DNA from: Doris montereyensis | Taxonomy: Eukaryota > Mollusca > Gastropoda > Nudibranchia > Dorididae | DNA: 64,000 bases | Assembly: GCA_037039925.1 (NCBI GenBank) | Contig: JAXRKP010000100.1 | Location: forward strand, 411,001-475,000 | Direction of reading: 5' to 3' | Shown: piece by piece, positions 23,201-35,895 of the stretch | How the letters are laid out: every line of letters begins with the position of its first letter | Position numbering within the stretch: position 1 is the first letter of the stretch | The notes under the pieces: generated by a model | Databases searched by the model: none | Told to the model about the DNA's origin: nothing | The model's input: only the letters and a program-made list of their open reading frames with translations | Position numbers and translations under genes: made by a program

Positions 23201-26200
23201 TCACCCTGACTATGATACTAACCTGAATATTTGGAAATCTCCCTGACTATGATACTAACCTGAATATTTGAAAATCTCCTGACTATGATACTAACCTGAA
23301 TCTTTAGAAATATTCATGACCATGATACTAACCTAAATCTTTGAAAATCTTCCTGATTATGATACCAACCTGAATCTTTGGAAATCTCCTGGCTATGATA
23401 CTAACCTGAATCTTTGGAATATTCTCTGGCTATGATACTAACCTGAATATTTGAAAATCTCCCTGACTATAATAATCTGTCGTTGGAAATCTCCCTGACT
23501 AGGACACTAACCTGATTCTTTGGAAATCGCTGACTATGTTACTAATCTGAATGTTTGGAATACTCCCTGGCTATGATACTAACCTGGATCTTTAGATATC
23601 TCCCTGGCTATGATACTAACCTGAATCTTTGAAAATCTTCCTGACTATGATACTAACCTGAATCTTTGGAAATCATCCTGGCTATAATATTAACCTGAAT
23701 CTTTGGAAATCATCCTGGCTATAATATTAACCTGAATCTTTGGAAATCATCCTGGCTATAATATTAACCTGAATCTTTGGAAATCTCCCTGACTATGATA
23801 CTAACCTGAATCTTTGGAAATATCTCTAATTATGATGCTAACCTAAATCTTTGGAAATGTCTCTGGCTATGATACTAACCTAAATCTTTGGAAATCCCCT
23901 TGACTATGATACTAACCTAAATCGTTGGAAATCTTCCTGACTATGATACTAACATGAATTTTTGGAAATCTCCCTGACTATGAAACTAACCTGAATCTTT
24001 GGAAATCTCCCACACTATGATATTAACCTAAATCTATGGAAATGTCCCTAATTATCATACTAACCTGAATCTTTGGAAATCTCTGACTAAGTTACTAACT
24101 TGACTCTTTGGAAATCTTCCTGACTATGATACTAACCTGAATCTTTGGAAATCTCCTGACCATGACACTAACCTGAATCTTTGAAATCTCTGACTATGTT
24201 ACTAACCGGAATCTTTGGAAATCTCAAACACTATGATATTAACCTGAATCTTTAGAAATGTCTCTTGGTATGATACTAACCTGAATCTTTAGAAATCTCC
24301 CTGACTATGATACTAACCAAAATCTTTGGAAATCTCCCTGACTATGATACTAACCTAAATTTTTCGAAATCGCCCTTGCTATGATACTAACCTGAATCTT
24401 TGAAAATCTCCCTCACTATGATACTAACCTGAATCTTTGGAAATCTCCTGACTATGATATAACCTGAATCTTTGAAAATCTCCTTGGTTATCATACCAAT
24501 TGGAATCTTTGAAAATATTCCTGGCTATTATAATAACCTGCACCTTTGGAAATCTCCCTGGCCATGACACTAGCCTGAATCTTTGGAATTCTCCCTGACT
24601 ACGATACTAAACTAAATCTTTGGAAATCTCCCTGACTACGATACTAACCTAAATCTTTGGAATTCTCCCTGACTACGATACTAACCTAAATCTTTGGAAA
24701 TCTCCTGACTATAATAATAACCTCAATCTTTTGAAATCTCCCTGGCTATGATACTAACCTGAATATTTGGAAATGTCCCTGAGTATGATACTAACCGGAA
24801 TCTTTGAAAATTTCCCTGACTATGATTCTAACCTGAATCTTTGGAAATCTCACTGACTGTGATACTAATCTGAATCTTTGGAAATCTTCCCGACTATGAT
24901 ACTAACCTGAATCTTTGAAAATCTCCCTGACTATGATACTAGCCGAAATCTTTGAAAATCTCCTGACTATGATGTTAACCTGAATCTTTGAAAATCTCCT
25001 GACTATGATACTAACCTGAATCTTTGGAAATCTTTGACTATGTTACTAACCTGAATGTGTTGAAATCTCCCTCGCTATGATACTAATCTGAATCTTTGGA
25101 AATCTCTCTGCCTATAATACTAACCTTAATCTTGGAAATCTCCTGACTATGATACTAACCTGAATCTTGGAAATCTCCCCTGATTATGACACTAACCTAA
25201 ATCTTGGAAATCTCCTGACTATAATGCTAACCTGAATCTTGGAAATCTCCCTGACTATGTTATTAACTTGAACCTTGGAAATCTCCTGACTATGTTATTA
25301 ACTTGAATCTTGAAATCTCCCTGACTATGTTATTAACCTGAACCTTGGAAATCTCCCTGACTATGTTATTAACTTGAATCTTGGAAATCTCCCTGGCTAT
25401 GATACTAACCTAAATCTTTGGAAATCTCCTGAGTATGATACTAACCTAAATCTTGGAAATTTCCCTGACTGTGATACTAACCTGAATCATTGGAAATCTC
25501 CCTGGCTATGATACTAACCTGAATCTTTGGAAATCTCCTGGCTATGATACTAACGTGAATCTTTGAAAATCTCCCTGGCTATGATACGAACGTGAATCTT
25601 TGGAAATCTCCTGGCTATGATACCAACGTGAATCTTTGAAAGTCTCCCTGGCTATGATACTAACGTGAATCTTTGGAAATCTCCCACACTATGATACTAA
25701 TCTAAATCTTTGGAAATCTCCCACACTATGATACTAACGTGAATCTTTGAAATCTCCCACACTATGATACTAACGTGAATCTTTGGAAATCTCCCACACT
25801 ATGATACTAATCTAAATCTTTGGAAATCTCCCACACTATGATACTAATCTAAATCTTTGGAAATCTCCCACGCTATGATACTAATCTAAATCTTTGGAAA
25901 TCTCCCACACTATGATACTAATCTAAATCTTTGGAAATCTCCCACACTATGATACTAATCTAAATCTTTGGAAATCTCCCTGGCTATGATACTAACCTGA
26001 ATCTTTGAAAATGTCCCTGGCTGTGATACTAACGTGAATCTTTGGAAATGTCCCACACTATGATACTAACCTGTCTTTGGAAATCTCCCTGGCTATGATA
26101 CTAACCTGAATCTTTGGAAATCTCCCACACTATGATACTAACCTAAAGCTTTGGAAATGTCCCTGACTATGATACTAACTTGAATCTTTGGAAATCTCCC

Positions 26201-28283
26201 TGACTATGATACTAACCTGAATCTTCGGAAAACTCGCACACTATGATACTAATCTAAATCTTTGGAAATCTCCCACACTATGATACTAACCGAAATCTTT
26301 GAAAATCTCCCGGCTATGATACTAACGTGAATCTTTGGAATTTTCCCTGGCTATGATACTAACGTGGATCTTTGGAAATCTCCTGGCTATGATACCAACC
26401 TAAATCTTGGAAATCACCCTGACTATGATACTAACCTGAATGTTTGGAAATCTCCCACACTATGATACTAACCTGAATCTTTGGAAATCTCCCTGACTAT
26501 GATAATAACCGAAATCTTTGAAAATCTCCCAGACTATGATAATAACCGAAATCTTTGGAAATCTCCTGACTATGATAATAACCGAAATCTTTGAAAATCT
26601 CCCAGACTATGATACTAACCTAAATCGTGGAAATCTCCTTGACTATGATGCGAATCTGAATCTTTGGAAATCTCCTGAAGATGATATTAACCTAAATCTT
26701 TGGACATCTCCCTGGCTATGATACTAAGCTGCTTTTTTGAAATTTCCCTGACTATGCTACTAACCTGAATCTTTGGAAATCTCCATGGCTATGATACTAA
26801 GCTGCTTTTTTGAAATCTCCCTGACTATGCTACTAACCTGAATCTTTGGAAATCTCCCTGACTATGCTACTAATCTGAATCTTTGGAAGTCTCCTGGCTA
26901 TGATACTAACCTGAATCTTTGGAAATCTCCCTGGCAATGATGCTAACCTGAATCTTTGAAAATCTTCTTGACTATGATACTAACCTGAATCTTTGGAAAT
27001 CCCTCTGGCTATGATAGTAACCTGAATCTTTGGAAATCTCCTGACTATGATACTAACCTGAATCTTTGAAAATCTTCTTGACTATGATGCTAACCTGAAT
27101 CTTTGGAAATCTCTCTGGCTATGATACTAACCTGAATCTTTGGAAATCTCCCTGACTATGATACTAACCTGAATCTTTGAAAATCTTCTTGACTATGATA
27201 CTAACCTGAATCTTTGGAAATCTCTCTGGCTATGATACTAACCGGAATCTTTGGAAATCTCCCTGACTATGATACTAACCTGAATCTTTGAAAATCTTCT
27301 TGACTATGATACTAACCTGAATCTTTGGAAATCTCCTGACTATGATACTAACCTGAATCTTTGAAAATCTTCTTGACTATGATACTAACCTGAATCTTTG
27401 GAAATCTCTCTGGCTATGATACTAACCTGAATCTTTGGAAATCTCCCTGACTATGATACTAACCTGAATCTTTGGAAATCTCTCTGGCTATGATAGTAAC
27501 CTGAATCTTTGGAATACTTCACGGCTATAATGTTAATCTAAATCTTTGAAATACTCAATGACTATAGTACTAACCTATATCTTTGAAATATTTCACGGCT
27601 ATAATGCTACTCTATAATTTTTTAATACTCCATGACTATAATACTAATCTTTATCTTTGGAATAGCCCATGACTATAATATTAATCTATATCTTTGGAAT
27701 ACTCCATAACTATAATATTAATCCATATCTTTGAAATACTCCCTAGCTATAATACTAATTGCTATCTTTGGAATACTCCACGGCTATAACACTAATCTAT
27801 GTTTTGGAATACTCCATGACTATAATATTAATCTATATCTTTGGAATACTCCCTGACAATGATATTAATCCAAATATTAGGAATACTCCCTAACTATAAA
27901 ACAAATCTAAATCTTTGAAATACTCCCTTAATTCGCTACATAATTAAATTTGTGGAATATTTCCTGACTATGATACCAACTTCAATATTAAGAATACTCC
28001 TGACTATAATAATAACTTACTCTTTGGAATACTTACTGACTTTAGTGACTATGATATCAATATAAATCTTTGGAATAATCCATAATTATGATACCAACTT
28101 TAATCTTTGAGGTACTCCCTGACTACGATGTCAACCTTAATCTGTAGACTATTTCCTGACTATGACACCAAAATAAATCTCTTGAATACTCCCTGTCTAT
28201 GATATCAAAATTAATCCTTGGAATACTCCTTGACTTGGATACCCACCTAAATCTTTGGAATCTTCCCGGACGCTGATGCATGA
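20291..28283. repeat. 37-38 bp minisatellite array (family 6) running into TRIC exon 1
   Basis: About 200 tandem units with plus-strand core CTATGATACTAACCTGAATC and a TTTGGAAATCTCCC end. A locally homogenised GTGAATC/CCCACAC subtype covers about 25550-26480, and an AT-richer diverged subtype lies after 27530. It fills nearly all of TRIC intron 1. The last recognisable unit-like segment, about 28230-28270, overlaps the exon 1/intron 1 boundary. On the sense (minus) strand each unit reads GATTCAG^GTTAGTATC, a good 5' splice-site match. On the plus strand each has TACTAAC. The frame at 26518-26721 is an array by-product. Confidence 0.95.
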
Positions 28284-28358
28284 AAATATGAAATGGACGT
28301 AGAAAAAGACGGGGAACATGTCCACGGTCATGAGGTAGCTTCCAAATACCGACAACAT
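28247..28358 (-). CDS. TRIC (TMEM38-like) cation channel, exon 1 (first coding exon found)
   Basis: The coding part runs from an ATG at 28358 with good context (GTCACCATGT) to the donor TTTAG^GTGGGT at 28247/28246, phase 1. It gives 37 residues with MLSVFGSYLM, then MFPVFFYVHFIFSCISV and REDSKDL. The FP-x-F ... hydrophobic helix followed by a charged stretch matches the first transmembrane helix of TRIC channels. It joins exon 2 as REDSKDLG-PNFRQKHP. The N terminus is about ten residues shorter than in vertebrate TRICs. An acceptor-like TATCCACAG at 28372 suggests an upstream exon, either a 5' UTR or a few more codons. An alternative donor GG^GTATCC at 28243/28242 would fit only the shorter exon 2. 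The last about 25 bp of the exon match the intron 1 minisatellite unit. Confidence 0.8.
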
Positions 28359-28371
28359 GGTGACAGTTTTC

Positions 28372-28501
28372 CTGTGGATACACAAACCTTTGTTAGATTA
28401 CAAGCTTGACATACAGCTATGTGTAGTTTATTTCACAGGCAGTGATCTGAGGGTGGATTACGGGAAAGAGCAATCATTAAATACATGGTGAATGAGCGAA
28501 A
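28372..28501. other. Unique sequence upstream of TRIC exon 1
   Basis: Contains the acceptor-like TTTGTGTATCCACAG on the minus strand next to exon 1. No promoter element or further exon could be recognised. Confidence 0.5.
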
Positions 28502-28533
28502 GATATAGATTTAGATAGATAGATGGATATATC

Positions 28534-28581
<48 letters not shown>

Positions 28582-28585
28582 CATG

Positions 28586-28639
<54 letters not shown>

Positions 28640-28683
28640 AAAATAGATAGATAGATAGATAGATAGATAAAAGATAGATAGAC

Positions 28684-28742
<59 letters not shown>
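28502..28742. repeat. (GATA)n followed by (TA)n microsatellites
   Basis: Imperfect GATA/ATAG repeats to about 28685, then about 28 TA dinucleotides to 28742. A further degenerate GATA-like stretch runs to about 28785. Confidence 0.95.
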
Positions 28743-28745
<3 letters not shown>

Positions 28746-28789
28746 AATAGATGGGTAGATTGATAGATTGATCGATAGATCAGTAAATC

Positions 28790-29650
28790 ATTGCAATAAA
28801 TGATTCTAAAATATGGAGTACCCCAGGTTCAATACTCAGACAATTGCTCTTCAGCGTGTACACTACATCGTTATGGGATGTTATAACTGATCATTTACTC
28901 CGATGATACACAAATTTACATTCCTTCGTCTTCTAATGATGAAATAAGAGGCAAATTACCAATGGAATCCTGCATCAAAGACATCAGAGAATGGACGGAC
29001 AACAATAAAACTGAAATTGAACGAGATTAGAACAGAACGTATAACTCTTGGCTCAAAGTACACTCTTCAGAAAATCAACGTGAACAACATTCGTTATGGC
29101 CAAAATACCATCGAAGCCAGCGGATCTGTCAAAAATCTAGGTTTCCTCTTCAATCAAACTATATTAATGGACGATCACATTAACAAAATCAATGCTTCAT
29201 AAAGCTGAGATGTATCCTCAAAATAAGTCAGTACTTAGATGAAGAAACGACCAAACTGCAATGTTCTACTTAACAACATCATAACTCATCAATTGAAAAA
29301 TCTAAACGGAGTGCGCCCGGATTGTCACCAAAAATGAAATCAAGAGGCCATATTACATCAGTTTAAAAATAAAAAAAACCTTCACTGGCTCCCAGATCAT
29401 AAACGCATCGAATTTAAGATCGCATGCATTGTATTCAACTCATTACATCGAATAGCAACTGAATATTTTGCTGAGCTATGCAACCCTACTGTTCACCACG
29501 TCCATTGAGGTCAGAGTGTAAATTCCTCCTTACCACACATATTATAAATACAACAATGAGAAAGCCTTCTCACTCTCTTCCAACCGCCATCAAGAGCAGG
29601 CAAATCATGTTTTCCTTAAGAAAATGTTGAAGACACATTGTTTTGGAAAG
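28790..29650 (+). pseudogene. CR1/L2-like LINE reverse transcriptase relic
   Basis: Fragments in several frames contain YGVPQGSILRQLLFSVYT (the PQGS block), YSDDTQIYIPSSS (a catalytic box with Ser for Ala, near 28893), IREWTDNNK, then SVKNLGFLFNQTILMDDHI. They are followed by a tail with LPDHKRIEFKIACIVFNSLH and ATEYFAELCNP near 29390-29480. The order fits a CR1/L2-type ORF2 C-terminal half. Many stops and frameshifts show heavy decay. Confidence 0.8.
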
Positions 29651-30354
29651 AGCTCGGCCACTTGCAATTAAATACTCCATAAAATTAAAGGGTATTGATG
29701 TTAAAACTTTACTGATTGGCCAAGATGATACCCATTTGGTCTTAGAGAATGCGTGCAGAAAACAGCGCCACCATAGCACGTTGCCGTGTCACAATAAGGC
29801 CGACAATACTCGGCCACTGAATGCATGCCCCCACGGCCTTTGTTTTGTGACCACAGCCTTTTGTGTTTGCAGGCGCGGCCATTTTGTCCTTTGTTCTTTA
29901 AAATATATCATTTGTTGCTTATATATAGTTGTTCTTTTGTATCAATTGTTCGCATGTAAGTTAAATTACGTAAACATGTTTCTGAATACCAAAATAATTC
30001 TGATTTGATTGAAGTTTACCCATATCGACAACTAAGGTGATCTCGGGGTTTTTGGTAGGAGTAAACATATTTTTGTTGGGGCTTCCCTGTAAATAGTCCC
30101 GCCCATCTAATTATATAGAATAAAAATATCTGAACTGTGCGACATTTGAAAATCGACCAGCAAACGAGCAGGAAAAGGATATCGAAACAAAAGGAAATCA
30201 CTTATAAATGAATTTCGTAACTCTTTATTGGAGAGTTATTGAATACAACGTAATCAATGAAAAGATATACACAGTGGCCGTGGGTGCATGGTGGCAGCAG
30301 TATAGTGTTTGTACTCAATTCTATTGCTGAACTTCTTGTCAATTGACACAATTG
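29651..30354. other. Probable LINE 3' region or other insertion; no gene recognised
   Basis: Lies between the RT relic and a LINE 3' terminus of the same type. Open frames at 29643-30008 (+) and 30016-30201 (-) have no recognisable protein features. About 700 bp is long for this family's 3' UTR, so an extra insertion is possible. Confidence 0.4.
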
Positions 30355-30440
30355 TGGATTGTTGACTTTGTAAAGCGCTTAGAGTAGAGCATTTTTATGT
30401 CTCAACGCTATATAAATCTAAACATTATTATCATTATTAT
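30355..30440 (+). mobile_element. LINE 3' terminus (hairpin plus tail)
   Basis: TTTGTAAAGCGCTTAGAGTAG, then CAACGCTATATAAATC, then TTATTATCATTATTAT. This is the same terminal design as at 9705-9760 and 35830-35895. It is probably the end of the element whose RT relic is at 28790-29650. Confidence 0.7.
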
Positions 30441-30602
30441 AGTCAGATAAGTGGATACAGTACATAGCCAGCCTGATAGATGTATCAGTAGATAGCAAGA
30501 TAGATAGATAGATTAACAGACAATCAGATACATAGATGGATCAGTAGATAGTCAGACAGATAGAGGAATAGATAGTCAGATAACGTGTATAGCCAGGAGT
30601 CA

Positions 30603-30674
<72 letters not shown>

Positions 30675-30675
30675 G
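30441..30675. repeat. Degenerate (GATA)n and (TA)n microsatellites
   Basis: Imperfect GATA/GACA-like repeats, then a pure TA run of about 66 bp ending near 30670, directly against the 44 bp satellite. Confidence 0.9.
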
Positions 30676-33600
30676 ATTAAAGACATTATATCTTTTTTCA
30701 ACTATAACTCTGATCACACTAGTAATACACTATATCTGTTTTCAACTATAGGTCTGATCACACTAGGAATACATTATATCTGTTTTCAACTATAGGTCTG
30801 ATCACACTAGTAATACACTATATCTGTTTTCAACTATAGGTCTGATCACACTAGTAATACACTATATATGTTTTCAACTATAGGTCTGATCACACTAGTA
30901 ATAGACTATATATGTTTTCAACTATAGGTCTGATCACACTAGTAATACACTATATATGTTTTCAACTATAGGTCTGATGACACTAGTAATACACTATATA
31001 TGTTTTCAACTATAAGTCTGATCACACTAGTAATACACTATATCTGTTTTCAACTATAACTCTGATCACACTAGTAATACACTATATCTGTTTTCACCTA
31101 TAAGTCTGATCACACTAGTAATAGACCATAGCTGTTTTCAACTATAGGTTTGGTCACACTAGTAACACACTATATCTGTTTTCAACTATAGGTCTGATCA
31201 CACTAGTAACTATGTTTTCAACTATAATTCTGATCACACTAGTGATACACTATATCTGTTTTCAACTATAACTCTGATCACACTAGTAATACACTATATC
31301 TGTTTTCAACTATAGGTCTGATCACATTAGTAACTATGTTTTCAACTATAGGTCTGATCACACTAGTAATACACTATATATATTTTTAACTATAACTCTG
31401 ATACACTAGTAATAGACTATATCTGTTTTCAACTATAGGTTTGATCACACTAGTAATACACTATATCTGTTTTCAACTATAAGTCTGATCACACTAGTAA
31501 CACACTATATCTGTTTCCCGGTGTAAGACTTGTCACATGTAGGACTGGCCACACTGGTAACACACTATATCTGTTTTCAACTACAAGTCTGATCACACTA
31601 GTAATACACTATATCTGTTTTCAACTATAAGTCTGATCACATTGGTAACACACTATATCTGTTTCCCGGTGTAAGACTTGTCACATGTAGGACTGGCCAC
31701 ACTGGTAACACACTATATCTGTTTTCTAATGCATCAGTGGCTACACTGTTAACACTCTAGATCTGTTTCCAACTATAAATCTGATCACATTGGTAACACA
31801 CTATATCTATTTCCTAATGCATCACAGGCTACACTGTTAACACACTATATCTGTTTCCAACTACAAGTCTGATCACACTGGTAACACACTATATCTGTTT
31901 CCTAATGTAGGACTGGCAATACTGGTAACACATTATATCTGTTTCCTAATGTAGGACTGGCAACACTGGTAACACACTATATCTGTTTCCTAATGTAGGA
32001 CTGGCAACACTGGTAACACATTATATCTGTTTCCTAATGTAGGACTGGCAACACTGGTAACACACTATCTGTTTCCTAATGTAGGACTGGCAACACTGGT
32101 AACACACTATATATATCTCCTAATGTAGGACTCGTCATACTGGTAACACACTATATCTATTTTGTAATGTCGGACCGGTCACACTGGTAACACACTATAT
32201 CTATTTTGTAATGTCGGACTTGTCACACTGGTAACAAACTATATCTATTTTGTAATGTCGGACGGGTCACACTGGTAACACACTATATCTATTTTGGAAT
32301 GTCGGACTGGTCACACTGGTAACAAACTATATCTATTTTGGAATGTCGGACTGGTCACACTGGTAACACACTATATCTATTTTGAAATGTCGGACGGGTC
32401 ACACTGGTAACACACTATATCTATTTTGTAATATCGGACTGGTCACACTGGTAACAAACTATATCTATTTTGTAATATCGGACTGGTCACACTGGTAACA
32501 CACTATATTTATTTTCTAATGTCAGACTGGTCACACTAGTAACACACTATATCTATTTTGTAATGTCGGACGGGGCACACTGGTAACACACTATATTTAT
32601 TTTCTAATGTCAGACTGGTCACACTAGTAACACACTATATTTATTTTCTAATGTCAGACTGGTCACACTAGTAACACACTATATCTATTTTGTAATATCG
32701 GACTGGTCACACTGGTAACACACTATATTTATTTTCTAATGTCAGACTGGTCACACTAGTAACACACTATATTTATTTTCTAATGTCAGACTGGTCACAC
32801 TAGTAACACACTATATCTATTTCTAATGTCAGACTGGTCACATTAGTAACACACTATATTTATTTCTAATGTCAGACTGGTCACACTAGTAACACACTAT
32901 ATCTATTTCTAATGTCAGACTGGTCACACTAGTAACACACTATATCTATTTCTAACGTCGGACTGGTCACACTTGCCACACGCTAAATGTAAGACCTAAT
33001 GCGGGAATGGTGAATTTGGTACCATACTAGATCTGTTTCCTAATGTAAGACTGGTCACACTCGTAACACAATCAAATAGTTTCTTAGTAAAAGACTGGTC
33101 ACACTCATAACACAATGAAATATTTTCTTAGTAAAAGACTGGTCACATTGGTAACACACTATATCTGTTTCTAATGTAAAACTGATCACACTTGTAACAC
33201 ACTATATCTGTTTCCTAATGTAAAAATGATCACACTTGTAACACACTATATCTGTTTCCTAATGTAAAAATGATCACACTTGTAACACATTATATCTGTT
33301 TCCTAATGTAAAACTGATCACACTTGTAACACACTATACCTGTTTCCTAATGTAAAACTGATCACACTTGTAACACACTATACCTGTTTCCTAATGTAAA
33401 ACTGATCACACTTGTAACACACTATATCTGTTTCCCTAATGTAAAACTGATCACACTTGTAACACACTATATCTGTTTCCTAATGTAAAACTGATCACAC
33501 TTGTAACACACTATATCTATTTCCTAATGTAAAACTGATCACACTTGTAACACACTATATCTGTTTCCTAATGTACGATTGGTCACATTGCTCCTGCACT

Positions 33601-33702
33601 GTATCTATGTCGCTATGTAAGACTGCTTACACTCGTACCACACAAGATCTGTTCTCTAATGTAGGACTGGTCACATTCGTAACACACTATGTCTGTTTCC
33701 AA
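30676..33702. repeat. 44 bp satellite array, block 1 (family 7)
   Basis: The 44 bp period was measured from TCTGTTTTCA starts at 30735 and 30779. Units share CTGATCACACTAGTAA and CACTATATCTGTTT cores. Subfamilies occur in runs: TTTTCAACTATAGG (to about 31500), TTTGTAATGTCGGAC (about 32150-32720), TTTCTAATGTCAGAC (about 32490-32950) and CCTAATGTAAAACTGATC (about 33170-33560). It is interrupted by a LINE at 33703. Confidence 0.96.
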
Positions 33703-35895
33703 ATGACTTTGATAGCTCCCTCCGAACAATTCTCGACAAACTCGCCCCAATAAGGACTGCAGCGCCCTGGATCAACGAGAGAGTTCTGAACGGAAAGAAA
33801 AAGAAACGAAAAGCCGAGAGACTGTGGAAAAATAACTGGATCGACTGTTCATAAAAACATTTACAGACAAGAAATTAGTTCTCTTGCTAATGTTATTAAA
33901 GAAGAAAAATCAATTTATTCAAACAAACAGATACAAGACAGTGAATCAAGTTCAGACCTCCATTCAATCTGCAATGACCTTTTGGGTAAAAAGAATGTAC
34001 ACGACTTACCAACTAACATCCAGGTGAGTGAACTACCTGAAGCTTTCAATCAATTTTTCATCGATAAGATTAAAAAGATACGAGAAAACTTAGATGTCAC
34101 AAAGTCTGATCTCAGGTATCACGTATTTGACGGTAATTCCTTTTGTTCTTTTAAACCTGTGACAGAAGATTTTGTTAAATCTACAATCATGAGATCTACT
34201 AAAAAAATTGTGTGAACTTGATGCACTGCCAGTAAATCTGTTTCTTAGCTGCGTTGATATCACCTTGCCCCATATTACCAATAGTATCAACCAGTCACTA
34301 AAAATGGAATTGTTGTCCCTAGTTTTAAGGAGGCCATTGTTAGACCTTTATTAAAAAAGAACAACCTTGATCAAAACGATCTGAAAAATTACAGACCAGT
34401 GTCCAACCGACCATTTCTTTTCAAAATATTAGAAAAAGCTGTTTTGAGCCAAATCGACCAACACTTAGATGAAAACTCGTTGAAAGGAACCTATCAGTCT
34501 GCTTATAGAAGAAAGCACAGGACAGAGACAGCATTTCTGAAAGTACAATCTCATTTCCGGAATTCTACCGATAAAGGAAAACTATCCATTTTAACCTTGT
34601 TAGACCTATCTGCTGCATTTGACACATTATAGATCATGGCATTCTTCTTAAACGTTTAGAGTTATCTTTTGGCATCAAACGCACTGCTCTGGAATGGTTC
34701 AGTTCGTACATCAGCAATAGAAAGCAAGCTGTATCAGTCCATGGAAAGCTATCAACTTATTCTGTTCTTCATTTTGGTGTGCCCCAAGGCTCGGTTCTGG
34801 AGCCAATCCTTTTTTCTTTGTACGCACAACCAATACACAACATCATCAATCAACATCGTATTAATTACCACATTTACGCTGACGACACTCAGCTCTATAA
34901 GTCTGCTGAAATATCCGGATTGCCATCTGTCATAACTTCCTTTAATGATTGCGCCACCCAGATTTCTTCGTGGATGACATCAATAAATTGAAATTAAATT
35001 AGAACAAAACAAAAGTTATAGCAATAGGAAGCAAGCAAAGTAGAAGCCGCTAAATTAAGATATGTTAAAATGTGTGGCGAAGAAATTCCTGTTGTCAAGA
35101 AAGTAAGAAATCTAGGAGTTATCATGGATTGTATTATGTCCATGGAAGACCATATCTCACATTTGAGAAAAGTTTGCTATCTGGAATTAAAAAGAATATG
35201 TCATATCAGGAAATACATCACTCCTGAGGCAACAAACAAATTAATTTGCTCATTTGTTCTTTCAAGAATTGATTACTGCAATTCTCTGCAGGCTGGACTT
35301 CCACTGACACAAATCAAGAAACTGCAGAAAATACAAAACAATGCCGCCAGATTAGTTATGAAAGTTTCAAAAAGAGAACACATTATGCCAATACTTAAAC
35401 ACCTACACTGTCTCCCAATAAAATCTCGCATTGACTACAAGATAGCTACAATCACATACCAATGCCTGCACGAGGCTGACTTTCCAGTCTACTTAAAAGA
35501 ATTAGTTCCTAAATACACACCGAACAGATCACTGCGCTCAGCGAACAAGAAATTGATACAAACACCCAAAAAACCAAACTTTCGGAGATAGGGCCCTACA
35601 AACACAAGCAGCCAAAATTTGGAACATTTTACCATGGGACGTCCAGTCTGCAGAGTCTTTGAATATACTGAAATCTCGCTTGAAGACCCACTACTTCTCC
35701 AACACATTTAGATGAATTTTATTGAATTGCTTGCTTTTACTGAATTGATTGTGATACGATTTTTTTTTATTGATGCGTCTGTTTTATATAAAATGTTTTA
35801 GCGATAGCATGCCATGTCTGTGTAATCACTTTACTTGTAATGCGCCTTGAGCTCTTCTGACGGAAGGCGCAATATAAATATTCTTCTTATCTTAT
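33703..35895 (+). mobile_element. CR1/L2-like LINE, 2.2 kb, inserted in the 44 bp satellite
   Basis: The satellite stops in mid-unit after TCTGTTTCC and resumes with TCTAAGACTGG, so the LINE interrupts a pre-existing array. It has most of ORF2 and a 3' terminus TGTAATGCGCCTTGAGCTC ... GGCGCAATATAAATATTC, a GCGC stem-loop followed by a TTCTTATCTTAT tail. The endonuclease is missing (5' truncation). It is the best preserved LINE of this type in the window. Confidence 0.9.
33710..35715 (+). pseudogene. CR1/L2-like LINE ORF2 (RT), lightly broken
   Basis: Blocks in order are NGKKKKRKAERLWKN (pre-RT basic block), [64 protein letters not shown] (first palm Asp, near 34600), FGVPQGSVLEPILFSLY, YHIYADDTQLY (catalytic pair, near 34876), WMTSINKLKLN and VRNLGVIMDCIMSMEDHIS. 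RIDYCNSLQAGLP, LHCLPIKSRIDYKI and the RSLRSANKK tail follow. All catalytic residues are present. About six frameshifts or stops (near 33850, 34205, 34300, 34632, 34985 and 35590) break the frame. With so little missing from the palm, this is a fairly recent copy. Confidence 0.92.

Noticed and set aside
28241..28244. Alternative exon 1 donor GG^GTATCC joined to exon 2 acceptor TTTCAG^A
   Set aside because: It also gives an open frame (DLGG-QKHP), but the donor is weaker than TAG^GTGGGT, and the longer exon 2 keeps the F-R-x-KHP pattern and has the better pyrimidine tract. Kept as a possible minor isoform.
29643..30008. 121-codon plus-strand open frame after the LINE relic
   Set aside because: No recognisable domain; composition and position fit a LINE 3' region or unrelated insertion.
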